NCBI GenBank assembly: GCA_963691815.1
Contig: OY829648.1
Span: forward strand, 33,083,456-33,147,455
DNA: 64,000 bases
Reading direction: 5' to 3'
Origin: Echiichthys vipera
Taxonomy: Eukaryota; Chordata; Actinopteri; Perciformes; Trachinidae
A program made the position numbers and the translations under genes. The notes below the pieces were generated by a model, which saw only the letters and a program-made list of their open reading frames with translations, searched no databases and was not told the origin of the DNA. Below, piece by piece: positions 1 to 10,759 of the stretch; the stretch's first letter is position 1, and each line of letters begins with the position of its first letter.

Positions 1-224
1 TATCCTGAAGGTATGAAACAAAGCTGAGCAGAAAAGCATGTGTTGTCTAAGTACAAACCAGTAACAACAAAAATGTGTGTGTGTAAGAGATCACATGCTT
101 TTGTGCTTCAGTGGACTTGCATGAACTGAAAAGTGTAACAAAGCATCAGTGAGTGAAGCTGACAGAGCTGTCTTGGTTGATGCTCATGGTGTGGGTCAGT
201 GTGCTTGGGTGAAGGGGCCTGTGT

Positions 225-545
225 TGTTTATACAGTTTGTCTGTCCTACTCTAATTATGACAACATTTTACCCAAATGTCTAACAGGATAAAAGGATGAG
301 ATGATGACATTTTCTATCCAAAAGGTCAAAGGTCAACTTCACTGGGACATCATCCTGTTTCATAACTCAGGAACAGAAGGGGATACATTTGGTCAGATAC
401 TGAATTGATGGCAATAATTTTGAAACTGCACAGATTGTTTAGATCCGAAGAAAAATGCACTGAATGCCTTTAATTAAATTCCTTCAAAGTCTTCATTTCA
501 TATATTCTGTAAGTATTTACTGGTTGGCGGAGGCATACATAGTCA
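225..545 (+). repeat. Dispersed repeat family A, copy 1
   Basis: Shares several blocks with 38995-39345: a 'aattatgacaacatttt' block followed by 'caaatgtctaa', an 'aaaggtcaaaggtcaa' block, 'ccttcaaagtcttcatt' and an end block with 'ggaggcata'. The common order and orientation show one dispersed family. No coding capacity and no clear terminal repeats are seen. The family resembles an abundant non-autonomous element of fish, but I cannot name it. Confidence 0.55.
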
Positions 546-683
546 CTCATGGTAACCTTAGTTCTTTTGTTAGAACTAGGCCTATTAACCTATTGATTCT
601 CATGTTAGCAAGGCCAAAATGCACCATGATAACAGACCTGCTTCAGAATTGTACCTCACAGCTAACTTCTATTTTTTTAGATA

Positions 684-1081
684 TAGAGATGCACTGATCC
701 AGGTTTTTCCGATCCAGTCAGATACCGATACCTGGGCTGAGCGTATCGGTCGATACCTGATACCGATCTGATCCTACTGTTGAATGAATGAAGCGTATAC
801 CTGTCCATGTGAGTGAAGGCATCAGGCTTGACATAAACATTTAGCCACAGATATAAATGTACTTAATATTATTTATTAACAAATAACAAAGTGTACATTA
901 GCAGCAAAAAAATAAAAAACAACACTTCCATGTTTGCACTGCAAACAGATATTTTAAAATGAAATATAAAATATAGCAGCTGGCTGAAACCCAACAAACA
1001 ATGGCTTAATTAACTTGCTGTGTATGAGATTAATAAAAAAGAAATGACTGGATTGCCAGGTATGGTATAGGTGCATCTCTA
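684..1081. mobile_element. MITE with 11 bp terminal inverted repeats, hAT-like
   Basis: The ends are exact inverted copies: 'tagagatgcac' at 684-694 and 'gtgcatctcta' at 1071-1081. The 5' part carries short reiterated 'gatacc/ggtatc' motifs around 720-770. The interior is AT-rich and non-coding. The TGCAC-containing terminus fits hAT-type ends, which duplicate 8 bp. The flanks do not show a convincing 8 bp duplication, so the superfamily call is an inference. Confidence 0.6.
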
Positions 1082-1089
1082 CTATAATA

Positions 1090-2730
1090 TTTATGGGCTG
1101 GGATTGCCTCTACGCGGCTCTCAGCACCATGCATGAACTAACAATGTTTTTTCACGGCCACATGCACAAACAGAACAACCATCCATCAAAACAGAGAACA
1201 GAGTAACTCATAACTTACACAGAGGGACAGTGACTTCACTCTCTGCTCAGAGCACCAATACTACCACTACTTTACTTCGAAAATACTTGTTTTCTGCTTA
1301 AATAATGTTCTGAATGTTGAGTCCAGTGCCTGTAACTGGCTGAAGTCAGATATTTAGCTAATTTGAGTTAGGCTACATTCGCATTACAGGGCTTAGTGCT
1401 CACGTCTGATATTTTTCTCATGTCAGCTCTTTCTTTCTAGACTGTTCACATTCATGTTTAAGGGTGGCATATATATATCAGTCTGCCCTGAAACTCCTCA
1501 CAGGCAACCAATAATGAAGGGCTCTCAAGTTTTGAAGACAGGCATGAGTGACATCCCCCCATATGACCGTTGACACAAAGGTTTCGTGGCCAGTGGTCGA
1601 TATGCATCAGATTTAGGGCCACATATGAAAGAGGCTCAGACCTGATTGGCAAAATATCTGCTTTTTGTGTCCACATAATTAAAATTTGTGTCACATGAGC
1701 TAAAAGAAACATCTCTGGACCTCATTTACTTGTAATGTAGACGTAGCTGTAGATTTTGTTTGCTACAGTTAAGTGATCAACTGAACCTTATGAGAAAAGA
1801 AGCTTGTTGAACATGCGACATGAGCTCTGTGTTTGTGGCTGTATGTTGATTTTGATCGGTGTTCATCCATTGGCTAAAACTGAATCCATTTGAATGGAAA
1901 TGAGCGTCTGCAGTTGACACAGCATAAGGTAGATTATTAGACAAAGTTCAGAAAATTAGCTTTTTTTCTTAGTTTTTTCTTCTTTGTAATAAATCCTTTC
2001 AAATTCAATCTGTTTTATTTTTCTCTCCACCATATCAAAAAGTCAGTCGGTCTGAATAATGTATTTTGACAGGATTGCTCTCTCTGTAGCTCCATTTAAG
2101 GGACTCATTTGAGGACCAGTGCAGGGTGTCTTTGCTGGGTTACAATCTGATGGCTCTGGGCGCTGTTAATTATTTAATTGGACTGAGGAAGCCTGAAAAA
2201 TTAATGAGAGGATGGAGGGGAGAAACATAATGATAGACATACGGATAGACAGAGTGTCTGGAGGATGGGCTGTGAAGGAAAGAAGGTTAGAGGTGGAGAT
2301 GAGCAGCACAGACTTGGTCACACTGATGGAGACGGAGGAAACAGTAGTATTGAAGGTTGTAGGATACACTTAATCCAAAGATAGAAAAATCCTCTCTTTT
2401 ATTGAACAAACTGTTGAAGCAGATAGGTATGGACTGATACTGAGTGATGTGTCTGAAGCACCTAGTTCTGAAAACGGTTCAGAGAGTTTTTGATTTCAAT
2501 TGACATTTTGACCATTTTAAAAGGTATTAGATTTTATCAAGTTTTTCTCGGAAGCTCTCGAGCAGCTAGACAGCCATGGAGGTGGCCCAGCAGGTGGACT
2601 TGCGGCTCCACCACAAACACTTTCATATACACAGAGGGGCGTAGATTCTAGAGATTATTGCATGATTATAGCAATCATTATAGTAGCTTTAAAATGATAA
2701 ATTATGACGTTAGCAAACGTTAGTGCTTGG
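1090..2730. other. Intron sequence, nothing recognised
   Basis: No open frame of interest, no simple-sequence tract and no recognisable repeat family. All six frames are frequently stopped. It is ordinary AT-biased intron as far as can be seen. Confidence 0.5.
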
Positions 2731-2881
2731 GGGCTGCAGTAGCTCAGTCCATAGGTGACTCGGCCTTTGTGGACGATGAATGGAGGGTGGACTGGTGGCT
2801 GGAGAGGTGCTGTTGAGCAAGGCATCAAACCCCCAACTGCTCGGGACGCTGAGCCATTGGCAGCCCCCTCGCTTTGACATC
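2731..2881 (+). mobile_element. tRNA-derived SINE (family S1), 5' half, split by a LINE
   Basis: Matches the 5' halves of the SINEs at 16730-17075 and 43577-43892: a tRNA-like head ('gtagctcagtccatagg'), then 'gtggactggtggctgg' and 'gctgttgagcaaggca'. The match stops at 2881 and resumes at 5563. The LINE at 2882-5562 lies between, flanked by a near-identical 13 bp copy of the SINE sequence ('tcgctttgacatc' and 'tcgctctgacatc'). The B-box region present in the 43.6 kb copy is deleted here. Confidence 0.8.
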
Positions 2882-2905
2882 TCATCTCATCTCATCTTCA
2901 ACTGC

Positions 2906-3511
2906 TTATCCGGGGTTGGGTCGCGGGGGCAGCAGGTTTAGCAGGGGACCCCAAACTTCCCTTTCCCGGGCCACATTAACCAGCTCTAACTGGGGGATCC
3001 CGAGGCGTTCCCAGGCCAGTGTGGAGATATAATCTCTCCACCTAGTCCTAGGTCTTCCCTGAGGCCTCCTCCCAGCTGGACGTGACTGGAACACCTCCCT
3101 ACGGAGGCGCCTGGGGGGCATCCTTACTAGATGCCTTAACCACCTCAACTGGCTCCTTTCAACGCAAAGGAGCAGCGGCTCTACTCCGAGTTCATCACAG
3201 ATGGCTGAACTTCTCACCCTATCTCTAAGGGAGGCTCCAGCCACACTCCTGAGAAAACCCATTTCGTCCGCTTGTACCCGCGACCTAGTTCTTTCTGTCA
3301 TGACCCAGCTTTCATGACCATAGGTGAGGGTAGGAATGAAGATTGACTGGTAGATCGAGAGCTTTGCCTTCCGGCTCAGCTCTCTTTTTGTCACAACGGT
3401 GCGGTAGAGCGACTGCATCACCGCCCCCGCTGCACCGATTCTCCGGCCAAACTCAAGCTCCATCGTCCCCTCACGCGTGAACATGAACCCGAGGTACTTA
3501 AACTCCTTCAC
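2906..3511 (-). pseudogene. LINE C-terminal region, copy 1
   Basis: 201 open codons downstream of the reverse transcriptase. It contains the 'KEFKYLGFMFTREG' start, a 'RELSRKAKLSIY' segment, 'PTLTYGHESWVMTER', the 'SQLRWLRHLVRMP' segment and an Arg/Pro-rich 'GRRPQGRPRTRWRDY' end. These are typical of the region after the RT fingers and palm in fish I/Nimb-like LINEs, where the YGHE...W segment is shared. The frame is intact over its whole length, but it is separated from the RT frame by a frame change near 3511-3542. It is part of a dead element, not a host gene. Confidence 0.8.
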
Positions 3512-3541
3512 TTGGGGTAAGGACTCATTCCCTACCTGGAG

Positions 3542-4312
3542 TTAGCAATCCACCGGTTTCCTGCTGAGAGTTATGGCCTCAGATTTAGAGGTGCTGATCC
3601 TCATCCCAGCCGTTTCACACTCGGCTGCGAACCGATCCAGTGAGTGCTGAAGGTCACTGTCCAACGATGCTATCCGGACCACATCATCTGCAAAAAGCAG
3701 AGACGAGATCCTCAGCCCACCGAACTGCAACCCCTCCCCACCACAACTATGCCTCGATATCCTATCCATGAAAATCACAAACAGGATTGGTGACAAAGCG
3801 CACCCCTGGCGGAGGCCAACCCCCACCGGGAACGAATCCGACTTACTGCCGAGGATCCGGACACAGCTCTCGCTTTGGGTGTACAGAGATTTGATGGCCC
3901 ACAGAAGTGACCCCCTCACCCCATACTCCCGCCGCACCTCCCACAGTATCTCCCGAGGGACCCGGTCATATGCCTTCTCCAGATCCACAAAGCACATGTA
4001 GACTGGATGGTCATACTCCCAGGCCCCCTCCAGGATCCTTGCGAGAGTGAAGAGCTGGTCCGTTGTTCCACGTCCAGGACAGAATCCGCATTGTTCCTCT
4101 TCAATCTGAGGTTCGACTATAGGATGAACCCTCCTTTCCAGCACCTTGGAGTAGACTTGGAGTAGACTTAACAGGGAGTAGTGTGATACCCCTGTAATTG
4201 GCACACACCCTCTGGTCCCCCTTTTTAAATAGGGGAACCACCACCCTGGTCTGCCACTCCCTTGGCACTGTCCCAGACTTCCACGCAATGCAATGTTGAA
4301 GAGACGTGTCAA
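3542..4312 (-). pseudogene. LINE reverse transcriptase, copy 1
   Basis: About 256 codons of a non-LTR reverse transcriptase. Visible blocks are 'EEEQCGFCPGRGTTDQL' (fingers), 'VDLEKAYDRVP' (first catalytic Asp region), 'GLRQGCALSPILF' and 'SSLLFADDVV', with the catalytic Asp pair encoded at about 3683-3694. The catalytic residues are retained, but the frame is broken at the N-terminal side (a shift near 4100-4200) and after the 'KPVDC' stop. In copy 2 most of this region is deleted. The reading is firm for the family and less firm for the clade. Confidence 0.85.
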
Positions 4313-5112
4313 TCAAGACAGCCCCTCCAAACCCAAAGCTTTCAGCATTTCTGGACGAATCTCATCAATCCCTGGGGCTTTGCCACTGTGGAGTTTTCGA
4401 CTACCTCAGTGACTTCCGCCAGAGATTGCCAATGATTCCCCATCAGCCTCTAGCTCTGCCTCTACAAAAGAGGGCGTGTTGGTCGGATTAAGGAGTTCCT
4501 CAAAGTGCTCCTTCCACCGCCTGATTACCTTATCAGCTTAGGTCACCAGCGTCCCGTCCTTACTGTAAACAGCTTTCCCCCTCCTGAGATGTCGAATGGT
4601 TTTCCAGAAGCACCTTGGTGCCGCCCGAAAGTCCTTCTCCATGACTTCTCCAAACTCCTCCCAAACCCGCTGCTTTGCCTCTGACACAGCAGAGGCTGCA
4701 GCCCTTCTGGTCCGTCGGTACCTTGCAACTGCTTCCGGAGTCTTCTGGGATAACATATCCTGGAAGGCCTCCTTCTTCAGTCGGACTGCTTCCCTGACCA
4801 CCTGTGTTCACCACGGTGTTCGAGGCTTACCGCCCCTTGACGCACCTAAGACCTTGAGGCCACAGCTCACTGCTGCAGCTTCAGTAGTGGAAGCTTTGAA
4901 CATTGCCCACTCCAGTTCAATGCCCCCAACCTCCACAGGGATGCCAGAAAAGCTTCGCCGGAGGTGTGAGTTGAAAATCTCTCGGACAGGGGCCTATTCA
5001 GACGTTCCCAGTTCACCTGCACTACTCGTTTAGGCTTACCTGGTCCGTCCAGAATCTTCCCCCATCCTCTGACCCAACTCATCACCAGATGGTGACAGCT
5101 CTGCCCCTCTCT

Positions 5113-5426
5113 TCACTCGTACAGCCTCAGATCAGATGATACAATCACAAAATCGATCATCGACCTTTGGCCTAGGGTGCTCTGGTACCACATACACTTA
5201 TGAGCATCTTTGGAGTGGAGGTAAGCCCCACCAGATCTAACTGGTAGTGCTCCACCTCCCGCACAAGCTCCGGCTCCTTCTCCGACAGAAAGGTGACATT
5301 CCACGTCCCCAGAGCCAGCCTCTGAGGCCCCTCACCTTCACTGCTACTCGTGTAGCAGCGTACCCGACTCCAGCGGTTCCTCCTGCGAGTGGTGGGCCCA
5401 CAAGATGGAGAGGAGAGAGGTGCCAC
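5113..5426 (-). pseudogene. LINE endonuclease remnant, copy 1, with internal deletion
   Basis: Two frames: an N-terminal piece ending 'EVEHYQLDLVGLTST' and a C-terminal piece with 'HKCMWYQSTLGQRSMIDFV'. The second ends in the 'SMIDFVIVSSDLR' motif usual near the end of APE-type endonucleases of LINEs. The two are joined directly where copy 2 has about 455 bp (10262-10717) carrying the central catalytic part. The endonuclease is therefore non-functional. Its ORF is out of frame with the RT. Confidence 0.75.
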
Positions 5427-5562
5427 GTCACTTTTTCAGGCCGTGCCCGGCCGGGCTCAGTGGCAAACCCGGCCACCAGGCGCTCGCGGGCAAGCCCTCC
5501 GTCTGGGCCTGGCTCCAGACGGGGGCCCAGGGCTTCCTCCGGGCAGGGTCTCTCTTCCTCTT

Positions 5563-5691
5563 TCGCTCTGACATCCCTCCATTAATTGCATGTCTATAGG
5601 TCCTGTTTGTGCATGTGTGTATTTCGGGCCAATGTGTGTGTAACCTGTATAATAATAACAGAGTCCCTTGCGGGATAAATAAAAAGGAATT

Positions 5692-5721
<30 letters not shown>
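5563..5721 (+). mobile_element. tRNA-derived SINE (family S1), 3' half with (CTT)n tail
   Basis: Continues the SINE broken at 2881: 'tctgacatccctccattaa', 'gtatttcgggcc', 'taacctgtataataataaca' and the tail 'ggaattcttcttctt'. The same 3' block ends the copies at 17075 and 43892. The tail is a run of about ten CTT units (5691-5721). Confidence 0.8.
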
Positions 5722-5722
<1 letters not shown>

Positions 5723-5757
5723 AACCTGTGATTTGTTGTTAGTACACTGCAGTAGCT

Positions 5758-5895
5758 CCAAAGCAATTTCAGTCAAAAGCAACTGGACTTGGTTATTTAG
5801 GAAGACGTGTCACCGCTCATCCAAGAGGCTTCATCACGAAACGTCTTCCTATACAAATAACCAAGTCCAGTTGCTTTTGACTGAAATTGCTTTGG
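5758..5895. repeat. Foldback repeat with arms of about 51-55 bp
   Basis: Left arm 5758-5808 and right arm 5841-5895 are inverted copies. They differ only by a 4 base insertion ('atac') in the right arm. The loop is 32 bp and contains 'catccaagaggcttcatcac'. The right-hand block 'ccaagtccagttgctttt' followed by 'gatgacctgga' is an abundant fish repeat, and a diverged single copy lies at 54377-54460. In RNA the arms would form a long, almost perfect hairpin. Confidence 0.85.
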
Positions 5896-6716
5896 GATTA
5901 ACGATGACCTGGACCAGTGAGGACATTCACAGGCACACTGAAGTAGCTCCCACGACGTCACTGCTGTAGAAAATAGAAAATAGTTCCCCTCTTTAAAGGT
6001 TTGATGCAGTGACTGTGATCAAATCACCCAGAAACAACATAGTTGTCATTTTACCTCTGTCTTATGGATGAAAAAGTTGTCTAATAGATGTTAGAGGTGA
6101 TCGTTATTGTTCACATGTTTGGCTGTTGTTGTCTGTTTTGTTTCAACGGAGCGTTTGGACCTGGAAATCGTATTTTGAAAGGGTGTTACGTTAGACTGAA
6201 CAGCAGGATCGAGGGTGTCTGCTGAAGACAGTGATGAGGAGTTCTGATTACAGAAGCAGACTGGATCAGATCCATCCTATCTGTAGTTCTGATGAGTCGT
6301 TAATAAGTTTTTCCTTTGTCAAAGTTTTGCACTGTTAAAGTTTTTAATTTGCAATGTTTTGAAATTCAATAAATAATATTAAAATGTATTTCTAAATAAT
6401 ACTTTGGCCTCTTTTCTAAGCATGCTTTTTTATATAATACTGTTATCTCAATGAAAAGGACTGAAACAGATGTATATGCAACAAAAAGAGGCTTTTTATT
6501 ATTTGGCCGGTAAAAAATGTACTTGGCTGGTAGATTCTTTCATCTCACTTTCAGGTGAGCCAAAAAGTTAGTTTACAGCCGTTAGAGCCATCACTGTCCT
6601 GTGAACAAAACTTATTCAACACTTACTGGAAACGGCCTAAGAGCAGTTGTGGCTGAGTCAGGTGTCTGTTTGTGTGGAAACAAAACAAAAAGGGAAATGG
6701 AAAGTTGATTCAGCTG

Positions 6717-6717
<1 letters not shown>
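5896..6717. other. Intron sequence, nothing recognised
   Basis: Unassigned AT-rich sequence with an 'attcaataaataatatt' polyadenylation-like stretch near 6366. No gene, repeat family or open frame is supported. Confidence 0.45.
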
Positions 6718-6759
<42 letters not shown>

Positions 6760-6902
6760 TGAATTTGTGTGTGTCTCCATGTTTTTATCGCTGCAGTGTG
6801 TTTTTTTTTTCTCCAAGTACAGTATTACAGTATGTACATATATGTGTGTGTGTGTGTACATTTGGGCTCTGCCTGCTTATGCTGCGTCTGCATGTGTGTA
6901 CA

Positions 6903-6996
<94 letters not shown>

Positions 6997-7005
6997 GCGT
7001 GTGTG
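6718..7005. repeat. (GT)n microsatellites
   Basis: Three tracts: 6718-6759, a short one at 6844-6859, and 6906-7005 (about 50 units ending in GC-interrupted GTGCGTGTGCGT). Any reading frame across them is an artefact of the dinucleotide. Confidence 0.95.
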
Positions 7006-7364
7006 AGTCAGGCTGAGGTCAGTGGCTGTCCTGTCCTTCCTGTGGAGCACAGCAGAGCTGACTGCTCTGACCTTTCTATTTTCCCTTCCATCCTTCCTAT
7101 TAAGGCAGCATGTTAGTCAGCATTACGGTCAGCCCTGCCATACACAGCTGTGGAAACCCCCTTCCCATGAGCCAGCAGACACTGAGCACATTCATCTCCC
7201 CACATCCTCCCTCTGAATCCCCTTCTTTTTCTTGTTTTTCCTCCCTTTCTTCTCCTTGTCTTCTCTTGACATGCAGGGGATTGCCCTACTTTACTCCAGC
7301 CTCATATATCACTGTCTCCCCTCGCAGAAGGATTGGGAAATGGGGTCTGAGTTACAGAATGAGA

Positions 7365-7367
<3 letters not shown>

Positions 7368-7426
<59 letters not shown>

Positions 7427-7451
7427 TCTCTCCCTCCCCTCTCTCTCTCTT
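7368..7451. repeat. (TC)n polypyrimidine tract
   Basis: A run of CT dinucleotides of about 55 bp followed by interrupted CCCT/TCTC units. It follows a pyrimidine-rich stretch from about 7205. Such mirror-symmetric homopyrimidine DNA can form triplex structures; that is general knowledge, not shown here. Confidence 0.95.
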
Positions 7452-7854
7452 TCTTCCTTTCCCCCTCTCAACTGATTCCTGCTCTGGCATTGTTTTTTCG
7501 TAGGGGCTTATTAACATCTCAGCAATGGGATGATCATTGCTCTTATATGGTATATTTCCCTTTCTGCATCTGATGTTTGTTACTTAAATTTAGAAGCAGA
7601 AAGTACTCAATTTGTACCACTCCAAGTTATAAATTATTAATTTTATTTTAAGGACGGCTGACTGGATTTCAGCTCTTCTGTCCAACACTACATCAGCAGC
7701 ACTCTCAGATCAAAACAGTGAGGTAGTGGGCAATCAGGATAAAAGCCATCATAAATTTTCTGGAAATTCTGTTGATTTCTAGATAAAATAAGCAGATACA
7801 CAGTATATCTGCTACATAAGTGCTCCATAACTAACCCGACCCCACCCTCTAAAT
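7452..7854. other. Intron sequence, nothing recognised
   Basis: No supported gene or repeat. The stretch is AT-rich and stops occur in all frames. Confidence 0.45.
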
Positions 7855-8280
7855 AATAATCTATCTGTCTATCACCAACATACGGGCCAAATCAACCAAT
7901 CAGATCAACGAAGCGCATGACGTACTAACAGCGTGGAGGCAAAGCTCAGAAAGTAAACATGTGGGTAAAGGATATTTTCCGATTGTGTAAGGTTAATTTA
8001 CGGATCAAAAGCCCTATTTCAGGAGCCCGGTCCATATCCAACAGAAGGATCACAGACATAAAAGAGTTAGTGAGCGGCTTGCTCCATAGCTGCTCATCTC
8101 ATCCGTGGAAGCCTCCATGTTGTTTACACTGAACAGTCTCTTCTCGTTTCATCACTTAAATCCGCCTCAAACCCAACACCTATTGGTTCGGTTGGTGGCA
8201 AACTTCGCACCTTACCAGACTGATCCGAGAGTAAAATTCAATGAAGCTCAGAGATCAGGATGGGCTCACGAGGCTTCTCC
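7855..8280 (+). repeat. Dispersed repeat family M, copy 1
   Basis: Shares long blocks, in reverse orientation, with 40985-41515 and 57313-57815: 'ctgtctatcaccaacatacg' then 'gggccaaatcaaccaatcag', 'gctcagaaagtaaac', 'tttacggatcaaa', 'ccggtccatatccaacagaa', and the end block 'gagatcaggatgggctcac'. Non-coding in all copies. Probably a non-autonomous DNA transposon, since the outer ends are similar in each copy, but no clean inverted ends are visible in this one. Confidence 0.7.
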
Positions 8281-8889
8281 ATATCACTAATGCTGTAAAA
8301 AATCCAGTGTCTTAAAATTGTCGATCATTGATTTGTGACACTGCCCTAGCATACATGACAGGAATAGTAACCTTATCAGAAAAGTATACATTTTCATCAT
8401 TTGACAAATCACTGTGGTCTGATATTGCATACTATCACACCTGTCAGGTGATTCGAGAGGAAAGCTGCTTCTTTTGGTGCCCTCATTGGATAAGCCTCTG
8501 GATCAAAGAGCCATTTGAATTACTAAAGATATGAAAGAAGACTGTTGACAGGGAGGTGGGAGGCTTCTGTCAGCACCAATCAGGAACACTTTCCATTTAT
8601 TTCACTGCCAGTGGTCAGCGAGGAGGGCGCCTTCTGTCACAAGCCCTAACGGACTAAAACCAATCTGTCCTCTCCCATTATCATCTCCATAATCACCATC
8701 ATCATCATCATCATCAATGACAAACCCCTTCAGTCAGTTACCAGAACCATATACAACATAATTCGCCAACGTCACGCCCACTCTTGGTTTGCATGTCAGC
8801 GTGATGTACAGTAACTGGTTGTGGGAGCCAGGAGGTTGTTTTGTGGTAAATGGGGACATCCATTAATCACTAGGTCAGCAGTTGTGTGT
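8281..8889. other. Intron sequence with a short (ATC)n tract
   Basis: Only a short (ATC)n run at about 8695-8716 stands out. Nothing else is recognised. Confidence 0.5.
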
Positions 8890-9300
8890 TAGGGTTGTAA
8901 ATCAGTTTAATCACAATACAATATTCTGGATTATTTGGACAACGATACGATATTTGCTGATATCACAGTCTGACACAATATGTTTTTGATTGGATTAAAT
9001 TCAGGCGACAGTGATCGATATGAGGGGTGACTCACGATATGATACTGTGACGATATTTGGCCCTCAAAAACAACAATATCACAACACACGATATCTGTGA
9101 TATTCGATATATTGCAAGAAATTTAACTATAATACATCACAATATCTTTGTTACTGAAGAAGAAATAACCAGGAATAAGGCAGGAATTATGTATTATTTG
9201 TTGAGCAGACATAAAAGCTTATCATTTTCATTAAAGTGCATTACAAACTGGCCAATCACACATATAACAATATTCAACAAATTGCATAGTGCCCCTTTAT
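8890..9300. mobile_element. AT-rich hAT-like element flank with 'gatat' reiteration
   Basis: Starts with 'ttagggttgtaaatcag' and is rich in 'acgatatttg', 'cgatatgag' and 'gatattcgatat' motifs, a style typical of fish hAT non-autonomous elements. It abuts the hAT transposase fragment at 9306-9512 and may be the same element. Ends and target duplication were not resolved. Confidence 0.4.
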
Positions 9301-9305
9301 CACAC

Positions 9306-9512
9306 TGACCACAACCTGTTAGTGTGACTCTCATTTATATCCTGAGTCTGAAGGATGTAGGATTGCTGCTCCCAGTTGTTGTCAATAAAGTGAGCACTGA
9401 CGGTCACAAAGGACCCGGTGGCGCTCAAGGTCCAGCCATCGCAGCTAAGAGCGCCTCTTTCAGCAGATTGAAGTGCATACTCAACCTTTGCTCCTGTCTC
9501 TGCATACAATTT
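9306..9512 (-). pseudogene. hAT transposase fragment (ZBED-like)
   Basis: The minus-strand translation contains 'AERGALSCDGWTLSATGSFV', 'TVSAHFIDNNWE' and 'SYILQT', closing with 'ESHT'. The block L-S/T-x-D-G-W-T-S-x-x-T-x-S/F-x-T-x-x-A-H-F-I is diagnostic of hAT transposases and of ZBED proteins derived from them; the Asp of 'CDGW' is the first acidic catalytic residue. Only about 69 codons survive, without BED finger or C-terminal dimerisation region. It is a dead fragment, unlikely to be a host ZBED exon because it has no splice sites and lies between repeats. Confidence 0.75.
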
Positions 9513-10028
9513 GTTTGATCATATTCACTGAATCCGACACGATGCTCCGTTAGAACAACATAAATTGTTCAGTTTCAGAAACCACGCCTCTATTTGCACG
9601 TAGAGCCTGTTGTTTGTTTCGCAACCCGCGCCCGTATCATCCTGTCCACTCAGCACAGTTCACAGTAAGTGCACACCCACAGATCCCCCCTCACACATGT
9701 TACAATATCACAGCAACATGCCTCAAGCTAGCATACACTTAATGATGTTAGCAGTTGCTATCTTTGAGTAAGTTATCCAGCCTACCTCCATTTAGCGTGT
9801 ACTCCATGCTGTTTATTGATGAAAGAAGACTAGGGCATGTTCACAGGAATCTGGTGCATGCGCACCGTGCGGTGAAAGAGGGGGAGGGGCGTGAGAGTTG
9901 TAAACATTCAAAATTTAACTCAAACTGCCAGACTTGCTGGAGCCAGGCCCAGACGGAGGGCTCGCTGGTGAGCGCCTGTTGGCCGGGTTTGCCACGGAGC
10001 CCGGCCCGGCACAGCTCGAAAAATTGAT

Positions 10029-10759
10029 GTGGCACCTCCCTCCTCTCCATCCTGTGGGACCACCACTCGCAGGAGGAACCACCGGGGTCGGATGCGCTGC
10101 TGCATGGGTGGCAGTGAAGGTGAGGGGCCTCGACGGACCAGACACGGGCAGCAGTGGCTGGCTCTGGGTAGGTGGAATGTCACCTCTCTGTCGGGGAAGG
10201 ACTCGGAGCTAGTGCAGGAGGTGGAGCACTACCAGTTAGATCTGGTGGGGCTTACCTCCACACACAGTCTCGGTTCTGGAACCCTACTCCTGGATAGGGG
10301 TTGGACCCTATTCTTCGCTGGAGTTGCCCAGGATGTGAGGCGCCGGGCGGGTGTGGGGATACTCACAAACCCCCGGTTGAGTGCCGCGGTGTTGGAGTTC
10401 ATCCCGATGGACGAGAGGGTTGCCTCCTTACGCCTGCAGGTGGTAGGGGGGAAAACTCTGACTGTTGTTTGTGCATATGCGCCGAACAGCAGTTCAGAGT
10501 ATTTGGCCTTCTTGGAGACCCTGAATGGAGTCCTGCATGGGGCTCCAGTAGGGGACTGTATAGTTCTGCTGGGAAATTCAATGCCCAAGTGGGCAATGAT
10601 GGAGACATTGGCATGATTGGGAGGAACGGCCTCCCTGATCCTAATCCGAGCGGTCGTCTGTTATTAGACTTCTGTGCTAGTCACGGGTTGTCTATAACTA
10701 CAACACCATTTTCGAACATAAGGATGCTCATAAGTGTGCATGGTACCAGAGCACCCTAG
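10029..10759 (+). pseudogene. LINE endonuclease, copy 2
   Basis: A long frame (10029-10616) encodes 'LALGRWNVTSLSGKDSE', 'EVEHYQLDLVGLTSTHS' and 'TLTVVCAYAPNSSSEY'. A single-base loss near 10572-10585 shifts the frame exactly at the usual G-D-F-N motif, which also reads Asn for Asp; the protein continues in another frame (to 10759) with 'NAQVGNDGD' and 'LLLDFCASHGLSIT'. These are motifs of APE-type endonucleases of LINEs. Loss of the catalytic Asp and the frame predict no activity. Confidence 0.8.

Larger units (their letters stand above)
2882..5562 (-). mobile_element. Non-LTR retrotransposon (LINE copy 1, I/Nimb-like), 5'-truncated, inserted in a SINE
   Basis: Read on the minus strand this is a LINE with, in order, an apurinic-type endonuclease start (about 5426-5172), an endonuclease end (5304-5113), a linker region (5085-4538), a reverse transcriptase (4312-3542) and a C-terminal region (3511-2906). 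The 3' end at 2882-2935 is the 'catctcatcttcaac' type tail that recurs at 16163 and 34444. A 13 bp target duplication (2869-2881 and 5563-5575, 12 of 13 matching) marks the ends. Frame changes and stops throughout make it inactive. Compared with copy 2 (9938-12354) about 455 bp of the endonuclease is missing. Clade assignment is by protein resemblance only. Confidence 0.85.

Noticed and set aside
4596..5033. 145-codon plus-strand frame
   Set aside because: Antisense shadow of the LINE linker region of copy 1.
7110..7475. Ser/Leu-rich reading frame of about 120 codons
   Set aside because: Created by the (TC)n tract.
10229..10588. 119-codon minus-strand frame
   Set aside because: Shadow of the LINE endonuclease coding sequence on the other strand.
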